Part shown: positions 9,391-21,923 of the stretch, in pieces | How the letters are laid out: every line of letters begins with the position of its first letter | How positions within the stretch are numbered: the first letter of the stretch is position 1 | Source of the DNA: Punica granatum | Taxonomy: Eukaryota > Streptophyta > Magnoliopsida > Myrtales > Lythraceae | Length of the DNA stretch: 64,000 nucleotides | Assembly: GCF_007655135.1 (NCBI RefSeq) | Contig: NC_045131.1 | Coordinates: 13,562,001 to 13,626,000, forward strand | Direction of reading: 5' to 3' | Translations under genes and position numbers: made by a program | Notes under the pieces: generated by a model | The model's database searches: none | Told to the model about the DNA's origin: nothing | Seen by the model: only the letters and a program-made list of their open reading frames with translations

Positions 9391-12290
9391 AGGAAGATAG
9401 TCGAACGATGGACTCGTTGAATCAAGAAAATATAGTTCTCATCGACTAGTTGCATGGTCATCCCTATAGCCCCCTTATAGCTATAATGAATATGTTCTAG
9501 TCGTGGACAACTACATAGGAACATTTTTTCTTAGGTTAGAAACTGACCGACAGTTCTGATTCACTTATTAGGTTGCACCCCTTGTTTGTGTAAGCATTGT
9601 TCATGCACTGCTTGTAACAGTGAGGGAAAATGGGAGTGATAGGGAAGCCTCTTGATGTGGATTGATTTGCCTACGACTTGTCCTTTGTTTCTTAACTCCG
9701 GATTTTAGGACCATCGTCTTGACATAATATTCGTCTGACCAAATTTGCATGAAATGCAAGGTGGTGTGAAACTGCCATCGTCTTGATAGAATGTCTTGAC
9801 AGAATGTTTATAAGAGAATTTGTGAATTCGTTATGGGGTCAGTCTCACTTTCATGCATTTTGGTTAGGCCAAGTGACTTAATAATATTCATAGAATATTA
9901 GCTCTGAGTCTGGCGGGCAGGGTTGGTTCCCCACTCATGGGACCTGCCCTCTTTATTTTATTTTATTTCCTAAACATTTTTTGAAGTATATAAACTTTTC
10001 TTCTTGAAGTGCACCACCTAGTATTGTATAAAACATATAAAATCGTGCATCACCAAGTATTCGAAATTGTATAATGGATCCGACTAATCGTATTCGAGTG
10101 AGATCGGCTTATTAAAGGATCAAACTCTACCGGTCATAAATTTTCTCAAATCACAAGATTCGTACACGAGATCTTATTATTTATGTAAAAAAAAGATTGA
10201 AGTTAAAAAAATTTCGGGAGATATCCATTTTCCTAAAGAAACGGATAAGATATCTTGACACAGTGGTATCTTGATACCACCAAGAACAAGAAAAACAAAT
10301 TCTAACGAATCAAAAAATTGAAAATTTGGATATATGTCCAAAAGATTGCATCTACTAAGAAAAATTATTTTGTTTCAGTTCGACTCGTGGTGACAGACGA
10401 TATAACATATGATATAGGAGACAGTATCATTTAGTAACACTCTTTCCCCCGCATTTGTTCTAAGAAAAGGATAATATGTAATTTTGAGTTGTCAATTATA
10501 TTTTTTATGGAAATGGGAGTGAATGCATACCAAATCGCCTAAAGACAATCCACATTGAATGATAAAAAGACCTTTTTTTTAGTAAACAGTAAAAAGACTA
10601 TTTTAATTTATCATAAGTTTAAATAGTATCTTTTTTTGATATAAAGTTACGCTAACCTATTGACTCAGACTAATTCTCGTTTGGATATTGACTCGATTGT
10701 ATAACGAGATGCTTTTTATCAATATCGAACCCCTCTTGCAAGTAAAGTTCGTCTACGTAGAATTAGGGGCATACCAAAGGTATATTATATTGCAATCATA
10801 GTTCTCTAATTATGAATATTAAAAATAAAAATGAAAATTACCAGGAGAAATATTAACTTTTATACCATATGAAATATTAAATAGTATAATATTTTAAAAA
10901 TCTTAATTATTTACTATCAATTAAGAATTCATAATTTTTTTACATAAATAATATTATTATTTGTTTTAGTTTATATTGATTATTACACAAACTAATATAA
11001 TAAGTTAAAAAAATTTCCAACTCTTAAAAACCAAAAGATTTTTGAAAATTTTTTCAATCCGCGACGTCGCATGAATGTTGCACCCCAGTAATATTTATAT
11101 TTATGTAGTGGCCGGAAGCATATATTTGTTGACGGAGAAAAAGATAAGAAAAGAACAAAGTCTTGGTAAGTAATGAATTAAAATAATTTACCGAAATGAA
11201 AAATCAAATTTAAATATAATTTATATATCGATACTTATCTCAGTAGATATATATATATAATCTAAGACGTAGACCAGCGCTCCGCTCGAATTGTGTAAAT
11301 TATTTTGCCTACTTTACAACATTAGTTTTATATATGTAGATTTCTACATGTGCCACGCACAGCATTATGTAAATATTTTTCATTTGAATTGCATATTAAA
11401 TATTTTTCACTATATATTTTAGTAATAGCTGAAAATGTAAGTATATTTTACTGAACGACCATCAATTTCTTTGATTTTTTTAATTGTATTGAATGAAGGT
11501 AAAATATAGAATAAAAATGGGGTAGAATTGTAAAATCACCTAGAATATGAACACCTCACTTCTTTTCTCTCTCCTTCCTTGGTTGACACGTGAGTCTCTC
11601 CATCCACTGCCTCACCCCCTCTTGGTTGCTTCTCTCTCAACTCACTCTATTTTCCATTTTTATTATGTTTCAATGATCACCCCATTTTTTTAATTGGTTA
11701 GTTGGCCCAATTTACAGGGACTGGTAGATAAATAAAATTACAAATAAAAATGCAGAATATCATCATACTTCATCAATTTATGAAGTTATTATTAAATGTC
11801 AAATTCAGATATGTTGCTGTGCATAGTACGAGTGCATAAACTAGTAAAATATTATAAAACTATTTTATGATAATAAATGAAAACTGAAGAAGGAAAAAGA
11901 AAAAGCAAATGGCTAAGAGAGAAAGGAGAGAGGGAGAAGAGAGAGGCTGTGAAGAAAATAGCGGTGAAGTGATAAAATGGGTGGTTAAAAGAAATATAAA
12001 AGTTACTACTTTGTCTTTTTAACTCCTTCCAAATTTAAGCTGTTTGATTTTATAATTTCATTTTTAAAACTAGGCTTGTAGACCAATGCATTGCATGGAC
12101 TCGATTAACAAAAATTCACTATAAAAATGCTAGTTACTTATAATATAAGAAATTGAATTTAATAATATCTGTTAATATGAATTTTATAGCTATAAACATA
12201 CATAAGATGCGAAATTTGTTTCATGCTGAAAATACTTAATTTATTTAAGATTCTTTACTATTTTCACATTTACATAGTATTAATAGATTA
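9391..12290. other. AT-rich spacer, no gene; Helitron-like ends possible
   Basis: The first ~600 bp resembles the 3' flank found after the other PHD genes. The rest is AT-rich with no long open frame. Two places resemble Helitron 3' ends: aaactagt near 11840 on the + strand, and the inverse actaggct near 12070 on the minus strand. A TC-TATATATA stretch near 11240 could be a 5' end. These are weak signals, and nothing coding for Rep/helicase is present. Confidence 0.3.
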
Positions 12291-12298
12291 TATTTACT

Positions 12299-12532
12299 TT
12301 ATATGTATGTTAGGATATTTGTGTTCTTCTGAAATGGACATCTGTAAAATGGTTTTTTAGGGTTTGCATTGGTGTTAGAAATCATCCTCAAAGCGTTTTG
12401 CTTGCAATTGCATAAGAATATTGGTGCTCTGGTGATGCTCGAGCTGCTCGGTTCATACGCACTTCTTGAATTATAGTAAGGAGAGTCGAATCGAGAGTGG
12501 TAGCTCATAGTCAGCTCCAACGTGGTCTTCAC
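12299..12532 (-). pseudogene. Truncated GRF-type zinc-finger ORF (copy 1)
   Basis: A 77-residue frame resembles the N-terminal part of small plant GRF zinc-finger proteins: a Ser/Tyr-rich leader, then CNC at residues 41-43 and the FYRCP signature at 62-66. In the family this is followed by a fourth zinc ligand and a CxFFxW(x)DE-type ending. Here the frame stops 11 residues after the third cysteine, and I see no GT donor before the stop that could lead to another exon. GRF fingers bind DNA or RNA, but this copy would lack a ligand. The copy at 30341-30574 has only a few substitutions. It could instead be the first exon of a gene whose rest has been lost. Confidence 0.5.
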
Positions 12533-13144
12533 CGTGCCTTTGCTTGAAAGAAAAGGGATTGGATTTTGGGAATTAGGGTTCGATAATCAAAAGCTCGATT
12601 TTGGGAATTAGGGTTCAAAATTCAATTTTATGGGTCTTGCTTGTGAAGAGGCAAGCTCGGATTTGATTAAAACGGTGGCGTTTCAAGGCTGGTACGTGTT
12701 TGGGGTTTAAGAAACAATTTTATTGACGTTTTTTGGTCCAGTAATGCATCCACATCAGACTTTCGTTATATCTACTGATGTCGATGACCATTTTGATTGG
12801 CGGAAGGCAAATATTTATATTAAATTAATGACAAAATTAGTAAATGGAAAAAAAATTAATGATTGATGGATGCTTATCTATAATAAGCCGATCTGAGTAA
12901 CATAGATTAGTCGGGGTCTATTAAATTTTTGGAATATGCACATCTCAGGAGAAAAAAAAAAGTGAAAAAATGCCGCGCGAAAGGAATCGTGCGAACGGTA
13001 ACCGACAAACTGCAGATGTCCGCTGAACCTCAATGTTTCTCTTTCTTTTTTCTTTATTTTTTGGGGGCTGCAAAATGGAGCTCCAATACAATATTCGAGG
13101 TGTGGAACTGGGAAGAGAAGCAGGAGCTCCGAATGCCTACCCAG

Positions 13145-13164
13145 ACAGAGAGAGAGAGAGAGAG
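13145..13164. repeat. (GA)n microsatellite
   Basis: An uninterrupted GA run, shorter in the matching place in unit 2 (about 31537-31550). It lies next to the HSP20-like remnant upstream of gene A1. Confidence 0.8.
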
Positions 13165-13179
13165 ACGTTCATCTACCCA

Positions 13180-13300
13180 GCTGAGGAGGTGGCGCAGCCC
13201 GCTGAGCTTCTTTGCTGTGGTGGGACCCGACAGCGGAAGCGCTCTGCGCGGAACTCACGTCGTGTCGGACCCTGATGTTCCTTTTCATGTCCGTTCTTGC
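13180..13300 (-). pseudogene. HSP20-like exon 1 remnant upstream of A1
   Basis: On the minus strand this aligns with the first exon of the intact HSP20-like gene (48057-48332). The peptide MKRNIRVRHDVSSAQSASAV parallels KKRNITVQYDLSSARGASAV of the intact protein. Only part of exon 1 remains and there is no exon 2 nearby. It lies head-to-head with PHD gene A1, and the A1 5' untranslated exon probably overlaps it in antisense. Confidence 0.7.
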
Positions 13301-13503
13301 ACGAGGGGGGCAGCTGTCTCCCTGTTCTTGTGGGTGGCGATCAAGATCAAAATCTTGACTGGTCCTCGTCCTGGGCCTCGGCTGTTCCGCCCTTCTGTCT
13401 TCTTCTCTACTCGACCTCGGCTGCTCCTCGCCTCCCCGCTCTCTCTCTTCTTCAGCTCTTGCTGCCCTTGAGTTACTGCGCAACTGAATTGGAACCAAGA
13501 AAG

Positions 13504-14204
13504 GTGCTAAATCTTTTCATTCCTAGGGTTCTTGTTACTTGCATATCTCTATTCTGTCAATGTATTCGGGTCGATTCAAGCGAATCAAACCCCCGAATCT
13601 CAGGCCGCAGCCGCCGGCCCTTGTCTTGTCTCCATGCCTGCTCTTATGATATTTGCTATTAGATTGAACGCCGTGAGGAAAGCATGATAAGGCAAGAAGA
13701 TATCTAGGAGAATGAATTAGGAAAGGCAAGGAAAAAAATGCATCTGAGGAAAAGGGGAATGAGTCACATTCGAATCTCAACAGATTTGCATGATTTGATC
13801 TCGTAAAGTTGTCTTCACTACTTACTAGTTGCTCTTGATTCGTCAAGATTAATTTGATGAATGCATTGTGCACGATCGGCATTCCGGGTTCATGGATAGT
13901 TGATGGTGACTTATTATTATCTCTCGTGGAGTAGTATGTGAAGTTGTGAACTATTAAAGACCTACCAATTTTGCTTGTAATGGGATTACATGTACACGTT
14001 GGCACGGGTATGGAATTTATATAGTTTAAAGTTCTTTGCTGCTGTAGTATAGGAAAATTTCAGGTGAAGCAACACTCTCGAATTTTACTGCAAAATGTAG
14101 CATCTGCTTTTTATTATTGTTTGTTCTGATATTACTTGCAAAACAGATAACTGATGAAACGTCAGTTGGTTTTTTCTTTTCTTGTATTCTTTTTGCGTTT
14201 GCAG
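13504..14204 (+). other. 5' UTR intron of gene A1
   Basis: Donor AAG|GTGCTAAATC at 13504 and acceptor TTTGCAG ending at 14204, preceded by a long pyrimidine tract. The equivalent introns are at 31890-32593 (A2), 23789-24327 (B1) and 42415-42947 (B2). The exon after it starts about 80 bp before the ATG. The intron is inferred from conserved splice signals in four copies; no transcript evidence is available here. Confidence 0.55.
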
Positions 14205-14284
14205 ATTCATCCCCCCCTATAGAGTATAAGGTGCTGGTTAAAGTTTACCTGTTCTGAGAATTCATGTTATGATTTGCAAAACCG

Positions 14285-17170
14285 ATGGACATTGATAACC
14301 CCCATGAAGATAAAGAAAGCAGTGGACACGTTTCCCCAGTGAAAGAAAATGGCCATCTCCCACCAGTCTCACCGGATACCTCCGGTGAGGGTTTTCCATA
14401 TGCGCCTGAGAACTTTCCTAACCCAGGAGACAACTGGAGGTGGAGGGTGGGGAAGAGAGTGGCCATTACAGGCAACTACTATCGCGATCGGTACCTCTAT
14501 GCTCCCAAGAGTCTGAAACATCTTCTTCCTCGTAACAACTTGGGTGCAAATCATGGATTTGCAAGCAAGCCTGCAGTCGAACGCTTCATTAAGGCCGAAT
14601 TTCCTGATGCTGATTTGAATGCGTTCTTTGCATCTTTCAGCTGGAAGATCCCTTCAAAGAAACTCCTGTTAGCAAATGGTGAGCCTTGACCCAAAATTTT
14701 TTCCTTATTGTCTTTCTTTTTCATTTTTCCTACATGTTAGCAAAGTCTTGGGTTCGAGAAAATTCACGCTGGGAGAGCTTTACCCCTTAGTGGGGTCAAT
14801 CCGGTTCCACTGGATTAGTCAGGGCCCAATTGGGCTTTCAAATATCAGGATTCACACCGAAAAAATAATAATAATAATAATGAAATGTAGCATTTTCGAT
14901 GTTGCTTTTATTCAAGTTTGAAAAGTGTGCACCATTAATGGAGTAAGGGGTTTGATTCTGTTTGAGAGATGGTTCTGAGAGGATACGAGTATTCTTTGTT
15001 CTACTCAAGACGTAGTGTTACTGTATGCAATATACATATGGTGGTATTGTAAACCAAATTTACTTCTTGGTCGTCCCCAGATTCTTTATAACTTAGAAAA
15101 GACTGAGCGTCTTCTAATTATTATTATTTTTGAAAAACTAATGGCATTTTATTACAGCTTAGGAATGTAGTTGCTCGTCTTTTTCTACATTTGCCCTGTA
15201 TCATTCCGCTTTTATCTACATATATGTATTTTCTACCTGCTTGGAGTCATTCAATGTGGAACAATTTCTAATATTGCTTACCCTCTTTTTCCACATTGTC
15301 TCTCATGACATCAAAACTTATTCCTGGTCACTTTCATCTAATTCTATAGGTATTCCCGATCGGCATACTTTCTTCATTGTACCTTGCAAGGAGAACCCTG
15401 AGCCTTCCTCTTCAGATCCTGGCCCCGCCAGGTGTAAAGCCAAAAATAGGACATGCATCAGCTTAAGCTCTGAATCGGACCAAACAACTTTGCCATCAAT
15501 GCCCTGTGATATCTGCTGTTCTGAACCAGGTTTTTGCCGAAACTGCTGTTGCATACTCTGTTCCAAGACTGTAGATTCCTCGCATGGTGGTTATAGTTTC
15601 ATCAAGTGTGAGGCCTTGATTGGTGAGGAGAACTCCATCTGTGGTCACCTGGCCCACCTTAACTGCGGGCTCCGTGCTTACACAGCAGGAACTGTGGGTG
15701 GAAGTATTGGATTGGATGCGGAGTACTATTGCCGCCGCTGTGACTCGAGAACTGAACTGGTCTCCCATGTTACGAAGTTATATGAGACATGTAAGTCCAT
15801 TGATTCTCAGGATGAGGTTGAGAAGGTCTTGAACATGGGAGTCTCTGTCCTTCAAGGTTCACAGAAAACAAGTGCAAAATTGCTTCTGAGCAACATATAT
15901 TCCGCTCTCTCAAAGGTATGATGGATCTTCCCCCCCTCTTTCTCTTTCTTTCTTTTGGGTAAGCATATTGTATTCCTAGCTTCCGCCACTGCCCCAAATG
16001 ACCATTACATTTGATGTTTTAATATCAGCTCAAGCGTGGGAATTCTCTTGAAGAAATCTGGAGAGGAGAGAACTGCTTAGGTAATCCATTTTGCACAGTT
16101 TATTTCTTTTTTTCTTTTCCTTTTTCCATTTTAGCTCCTTCATATTTTTTTCCTTTTACCATTTTTGGCTCTTTCATGTTATTCAAGTTGAAACACGTGG
16201 TATCTCCCACGTTTTTTTGTTTGTCCTGAGTTACTATGAATAAAAAAAGGGGGTTCAGGGCGGACGTAGATTATATTTCTGCATGTGTTGAAATATGTGA
16301 GATTATGATTGGATAATGACCGACGTAATAGGTGTTCTGCATTTTGTCAAGTAACATTTGCGAGGTCTAATACAAGTTAAATGGGAAAAGATCTATAGCC
16401 GAGCATATCTTTTGGGTGGATACTTTCAGTGGTTTTCTGCAAAGTAGAAACGTGCTTTTTGCTTTGTTTGTCGGTTTCCTTTCTTGTACGGAAATAACTG
16501 AACCTCTGTTGAAACTAACAGCATCCTCTCGCACTCTCTTTCTCTCTCTCTCTGTCTCATATAATTTGTTATAATCTGTCTCATATAATTTGTTTACAAG
16601 AGTATTTACCACACGATCTTCATTCCCTTCCTTGGATTGGATGCAGTTGTTCCCATCTCCAGCAATGGCAGTAATCGTACCCTGCCCATAAAGAATGGCA
16701 GTCCCTTTCCAGATGATTTGGAAAATGAGAATTTAGCCGATGCCGCTGAACAGATAGGAGAGCCATCAAATGAGTCCACCCCTTTTAGCGGTCAGATCCA
16801 TTACCAGAAGCTCGCTACTGAGATAACTAGGGTCCTCCAGGCAATGAGACAGGCACAGGAGTCTGAGTACAAAATGGCAGAGGAAAGACTGCATGCTCAG
16901 AAGAATTACCTCCATAACCTGTACCAGCAGCTTGAGTACGAGATCTCTGAGCTAAGGGAACAAGGACTATCCAACGGCTCCAGAGGCTTGGTGAAGTCTG
17001 TGTCTAAAAGAAAGGATCAGATAAGGCGAGAGTACGAGAAACTCTTGGAGATGATGGAAGTGGCAAAGGGATTTGGAAGGACTTCGAAAGAGATTCTGAG
17101 GGAGCATTTCAGTTTGGGGTTGGAGGAAAACCATGCAGAGGTAATGGCTTTTCTTCAGAAAGCTGTTTGA
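14285..17170 (+). CDS. Oberon-like PHD finger protein, copy A1
   Basis: Predicted exons are 14285-14678, 15350-15915, 16029-16080 and 16647-17170, all with GT-AG borders and matching phases, giving 511 residues. Residues 34-124 form a plant-specific N-terminal domain (GFPYAPENFPNPGDNWRW, later FFASFSWKIPSKK) that I believe is catalogued as DUF7081, from memory. Residues 184-271 are an Oberon-type PHD finger: CDICC at 184-188, a Cys-rich knuckle to C202, CGHLAHLNC at 229-237 and YYCRRC at 257-262. Residues 388-442 and 457-482 are predicted coiled-coil helices. OBERON proteins are nuclear PHD proteins needed for meristem and embryo patterning in Arabidopsis. This is a family relative, not a proven orthologue, and the N-terminus differs. 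The ATG is the first in the exon and is conserved in all four copies. The reading frame is intact. Confidence 0.85.
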
Positions 17171-18140
17171 TTTGAACTCGGTGTGGTTTCATCCTTCCTG
17201 GGTATTGCTCTTGCTTGTTGAAGTTGTATACGAGCTGGGTTATGCTGCATCCAGAAATTTCACATATTAGTCTTGGATTAGATCGAGTTGTCAATATATT
17301 GAGGCTGTGGTAAGCTAGAAGTAGGAGTGGGAAAATAGAGGGAAGATAGTCGAGCGATGGACTTGTTGGATCAAGAAATTATAGTTCTCAGCTTCTAGTG
17401 GCAAGGCTATTCTCCTACCATGTATATGATGTGCTAGTGTTGGATAACTGCATTCGAACATTGATTCTTAGGCTAGGAACTGACGGATCGGAGTTGATCA
17501 GAGGTGACAGTTTTGATTCATTGACTGGGTTGCACCTCTTGTTTGTATAAGCATTGTTCATGAACTCCTTGTAATAGTAAGATAAAATGTGAATGATAGG
17601 GAGTAGTTTGCCCATTGAGTACCTGCTCCTCTGTTGTCTCTTGGCATCATTTTTGTTCGACCTAATCTGCCATGAAAAGGCAAGGTTGTGATGATACTCC
17701 TACAAGCATTCCGAAGCAAGCCCGAGCGAAAAAAAAGGTAGTTGTGGTGTAAAGAGGGGGTATACTGAGTATTATAGACCAGAAAAGCGACGACAGGGGA
17801 CAATGCATTCCATGGTGAAGAGTATATTTTATGGTGAAGGCCGGGAGCATTTTGCGACTTTAACAGCAATGTGTTTTCGCTTCGTGAGATCACGAAATAT
17901 CAATTCAAACGATACCTTTGATTACCTGTCGAGATCTAATCCATATCAGCAGGCAGAGGCGGAGAGATTGAGAGATGAGACAATTAGAGTAAGAATCCAA
18001 CCAGAAAGAGGTGAAATTTCTACCAAGGATGTCCGGGATACATCATCATATATCTCAAGGGAAGATAAATAAATGGCCGTTGTTACGTGTTCCTGTGCAG
18101 TTACCAAACGTAAAAGAAATCGACACTGCATATGTTCGTG
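17171..18140 (+). repeat. Conserved 3' flank of PHD gene A1
   Basis: This flank recurs after A2 (35560-36530), more weakly after B2 (45865-46870), and in part after B1 and at 9381. It probably includes the 3' UTR. A frame at 17803-18072 (89 residues, starting MHSMVKSIFYGEG) is intact in both A copies but broken after B2, where the same DNA carries an in-frame stop. I do not recognise the peptide and do not call it a gene. Confidence 0.5.
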
Positions 18141-20036
18141 AAGACAATATAAAACTGGAGCATGCTATCGATTTATATATGCTGCATCTAATATATGTAA
18201 AGCTCTGTGCGGGCTCCAATTTTTTTTTTTTTTAAAAAAAGTTATCATATCTGTGTATAAACACAGCTGAATTAACGTGAAGTTTTGGTCCGTGTTCCAA
18301 TTCAAAAGAGATAAGGGAAGCAAAACGATGGAATATCTGAAATCTTCTGTAGCAGACAGATGAGGGAACATCAAGCATTAATTATTACCCATGTAAAATG
18401 AAACATCAAGCATTATATAAAGATAATGATTTCTGGCCCCGCTATGTAAAGGAGCGAATGGGGAGAACAGATTTCATCCAATTATAAGAATATTCGCTTG
18501 AAAATCCTTAATTATGAGAGTTTCACATTTTAATGGACTGACTCGGCTCGAGCTGAATTAGTTAGGGCCGTTAGACTTCTGAATACTAGCGAACACACTG
18601 AAAAAAAAAAAGTGTAACAAAATAAACAATAATAACATAAAAAAATTCAGTCAAAAATTAAATGATATGTAGAATATTATCTTATTGATTTTTTTTTTGT
18701 AATTATCAAGTTAAACTTTATTGATTTTCTTAACTATTAAGTAAAATTTTGGATCAATTCAACAATAATTAATAACATTACTATAATCTATACAAATATT
18801 GATCAATACAGTAGATAATGAGATGAGTATATGCCGAGAATATTCGTCTATACGGTTGATAATTTGGCGAGTATCTGCGGAGAATGTTTATTTGGAAGAT
18901 TCTTGTTGGGCGAAAAGAAGCTCTTCATCGTAGGAGCCACTGTTAATAATAATAATAATAACAACGACAACGAATATTAATATTCTTTAAATTTTTTCTA
19001 TCCGTTCTATTTATTAATAATGATAATAACAACATTGAATATTACAGGAGCAAAGAGCGATCGATCATGAGTTAGGATTTACCAAAAACGCTAATGTAAA
19101 ATCTCAACATAGCTCGAATAGAAGGCTCCCCTAGGAGGAGCCTGGTTATATATATATATATTTGGGATATTGAAATGGTCAATTGATTTTTTTTTTAGGT
19201 AATCGGTACCTATAAATAGAGGCATATATCAAGACTATACTTGTCCTTTTATTCCCCTTTTTAATGTTCTTATAATCCTTCGTTCTCTCAAAAAAATTCC
19301 TTTTTTTTTACTCGTGAAACTTAAGGATTCATTCATAACATGTAAAAATTACATAATAAGAGTACAAGTTAGAAACAAGATTACAAGATAAAAAATAATC
19401 GGATCCTCCCAAACATATTACACAGAAGAATTGAGGTGAAAAGCAAAGTAATAGTTATCCGAGATTCCGATAAAAATTCTCTGTCTCGCACATGGACCCC
19501 AATAAACTAGGGAAGGATCCTCAAGCCATATATCCATGTAAAAATCAGCCATATGATTCCAAGATTCTGAAAAGACCTCAAAATCATAGCAAAGTAGGGG
19601 GTCTTGAACTGCAATTGAGTGCTAAAAACCAATCATGGAGGCGGGCCACCAAATCAGGCCAAAAGTCCAGGGCGAGGAACGTAACAAATGCCGACTAATC
19701 CAGCCAGTAGCATACCAGGAGCCGACCAATTCGGCATGCCGGGGAAGGCACTTGTAACAAGAGAGACAAAAGAGGAAGAGGCCGAGACATTTCGACCAGA
19801 GGCCTCCTTGCCACCCATAATCCATTCGGATCCAAATCGGTCTAAAATGGGCCGAATCCAAACAGACCCGATCGGGTCGTGTCCAACCCGACCCGAACTG
19901 GGTCGAAGCCAACTCGGCCCGGCCCAAACTCTACCAGATCTAGATGAGCATAGGGCGTCTCTCAGCGGAAGCATGGAAGTAGCAGTAGAATTGAAAGCAG
20001 AGGAGCAGCAATTCGGCCTCCTCCAGTGCAGTAATC
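18141..20036. other. Spacer with decayed repeat DNA, no gene
   Basis: AT-rich sequence with homopolymer runs, a (TAA)n tract near 18943-18958, a short GC palindrome (ctcccctaggaggag, 19127-19141) and a TATA-like element (cctataaatagagg, about 19209). The last feature, followed by a pyrimidine-rich leader, could be an old LTR or promoter. The frame at 19492-19698 has no family resemblance. The block is repeated at 36530-38541. Confidence 0.4.
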
Positions 20037-20041
20037 GTATG

Positions 20042-20494
20042 TGATGCGGCAGAAGACGTTGCAAATCGGTACATTGAGAAAAACAAGTTCTAACGACCCT
20101 ATCTCGAGGGAAACGGCCTTCAGAGCACAACTCACGGCCTTTGGCCGTGTAAAAAAAGAGATTTAGGCCTAATTTTATTGTTTAGGGTCTCAAACGAGTA
20201 TTTTTATGTTATTTGGGCATTTTTGCAATTTTAGGAAAAGTTTATGTCTTTCATGTAATTTAGGCGTTTTAATTCCTATTTAAGCATTGTAAAACCCTAG
20301 GGTTAAAGACAATTGTTTTGATCAATCAATAAAAATTGGAGCTTTTGTACTCTTTGCCCAATTCTCGGATTTGATTCGAGTTTGATGCCAATTTTTTAGG
20401 AATTCGAAGAATCAATAAGGATTGAAGGTCGTAGTTCTAGTATTCTGAGAAATCAACGGTTCTGTGACAAGTTCTGTGCGTGTACGCTGCATCA
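20042..20494 (+). repeat. 5' LTR of the unit 1 element
   Basis: About 453 bp, starting TGATGCGG and ending GCATCA. It matches the 3' LTR at 21498-21923 with scattered substitutions and small indels, so the two have been diverging since insertion. Confidence 0.85.
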
Positions 20495-20530
20495 GTTGAT
20501 ATTAGAGACAGGTTCGTTCTTGGATCAACG

Positions 20531-21087
20531 ATGCCGCCCCGAAGAACGGCTAATCAATGTTGTGTTGCGGAGGAGGATGAACTGGATTAGAGGATCGAGC
20601 AGATCATTGATATTCGGCTGGTGGTGGTGCTAGAGCGTAGCTTGGACGTGGTTGTGGATCGCCTAGGCGAGAAGATGGGGGCGCTGATGGAGACCCGACA
20701 GGAGGTCGACCCTGGGCGCGGCCGAGTCCCTAATTCAACTACAAACTTAGAGGAAATCGAGTATGATTCCAATTCTGAAAGGGGCGCGACTTTATTTTCC
20801 GAAGAGGATCCGTCTGATGAAGCATTTTTTGTAGCTGGAGGCGACGGAGAGGCTGAGTACCATGAGGATGACAACCTTTTCATCGCGATTGTGTTTCTGA
20901 ATTGAGTGACAATTCATTTACGCGTCAAGTCAACCGACGAAATCAAGATCTACTAATGAGAAGTTTCAGTTTCATGCCAGTATATCACATCGAAAACATA
21001 TCATATGATGAGGCCAATCCCGTTTTCAATATACATCCAGATGAAGATCAAGAAGAAATTACAGAATTTGTATTTGATGATCAATGA
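20531..21087 (+). pseudogene. Gag-like region of the unit 1 element, broken
   Basis: The region starts MPPRRTANQ, a typical opening for gypsy Gag proteins, but here the frame meets an early stop (gaactggattag, about 20587) where unit 2 reads on. The acidic middle (residues like EEIEYDSNSE) and a second frame from 20902 continue in pieces. The second frame also stops at 21085-21087 and again further on. No nucleocapsid zinc knuckle is visible. This copy cannot make either full product that the unit 2 copy could. Confidence 0.65.
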
Positions 21088-21497
21088 AAATCAACGTTCG
21101 TTGTCAACAAATCCGTATTAAATGATATTGGAGGTGATAAACTTTTTCATTATTGTGCTCAGATTGAAGATATTTTAAATAAAGAAATTTCTAATGCAAA
21201 GAAAGATGCATGGATGCTTACGGTGCCGATTTCAGAGGTTATTCAGTCGCCAAAGTTGGTCGAAGTGCACGTGACTTGATCAAGAAAGCAAATATTTAGT
21301 GAAAGTGTTTATTGGCTAAGAAGTGTACCGAATTATATGTACGAAAAATTAAGAAAAAGAGTTCGCAAATAGAAGAAGACATTCAAGTAGCAAGTGAGAA
21401 AGCAGCAGAATGGTATTAATCTTTCTATTCGTGAAGATCAAGGTGATAGTTCGGACGATGACAATTCGAGGGTAAATTCTCTCCATCCATGGGAGAA

Positions 21498-21923
21498 TGA
21501 TGCGGCAGAAGACATTGCAAATCGATACTTAGAGAAAAACAAATTCTGACGACCCTGTCTCGAGGGAAACGGCCTCCAGAGCACAACTCACGGCCATGAA
21601 AGACGAGATTTAGACTGAATTCCATCGTTTAGGGTTTCAAACGAGCATTTTTATGTTATTTGGACGTTTTTATAATTTCAAAAAAAGTTTATGTCTTTCA
21701 TGTAATTTAGACGTTTTAATTTCTATTTAAGCATTATAAAACACTAGGGTTAAAGACAATTGTTTTGATCAATCAATTGGAGCTTTCGTGCTATTTGCCC
21801 AATTCTCGAATTTAATTCGAGTTTGATGCCAATTTTCTAGGAATTCGAAGAATTAATAGGGATTGAAGGTCGTAGTTCCGGTATTCTGCGGAATCAACAG
21901 TTCTATGCGTGCACGCTGCGTCA
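21498..21923 (+). repeat. 3' LTR of the unit 1 element
   Basis: About 426 bp, with the same TGATGCGG start and GCGTCA end. It lacks some sequence present in the 5' LTR, including part of the ggcctttggccg stretch. Confidence 0.85.

Noticed and set aside
12929..13662. Plus-strand frames of 121-180 residues upstream of A1
   Set aside because: They read the HSP20-like remnant in antisense and cross the predicted 5' UTR donor; also seen at 31378-32078 for the same reason.
14676..14921. Small frame overlapping the A1 exon 1 donor
   Set aside because: It lies in intron 1 and does not fit the conserved splice phase.
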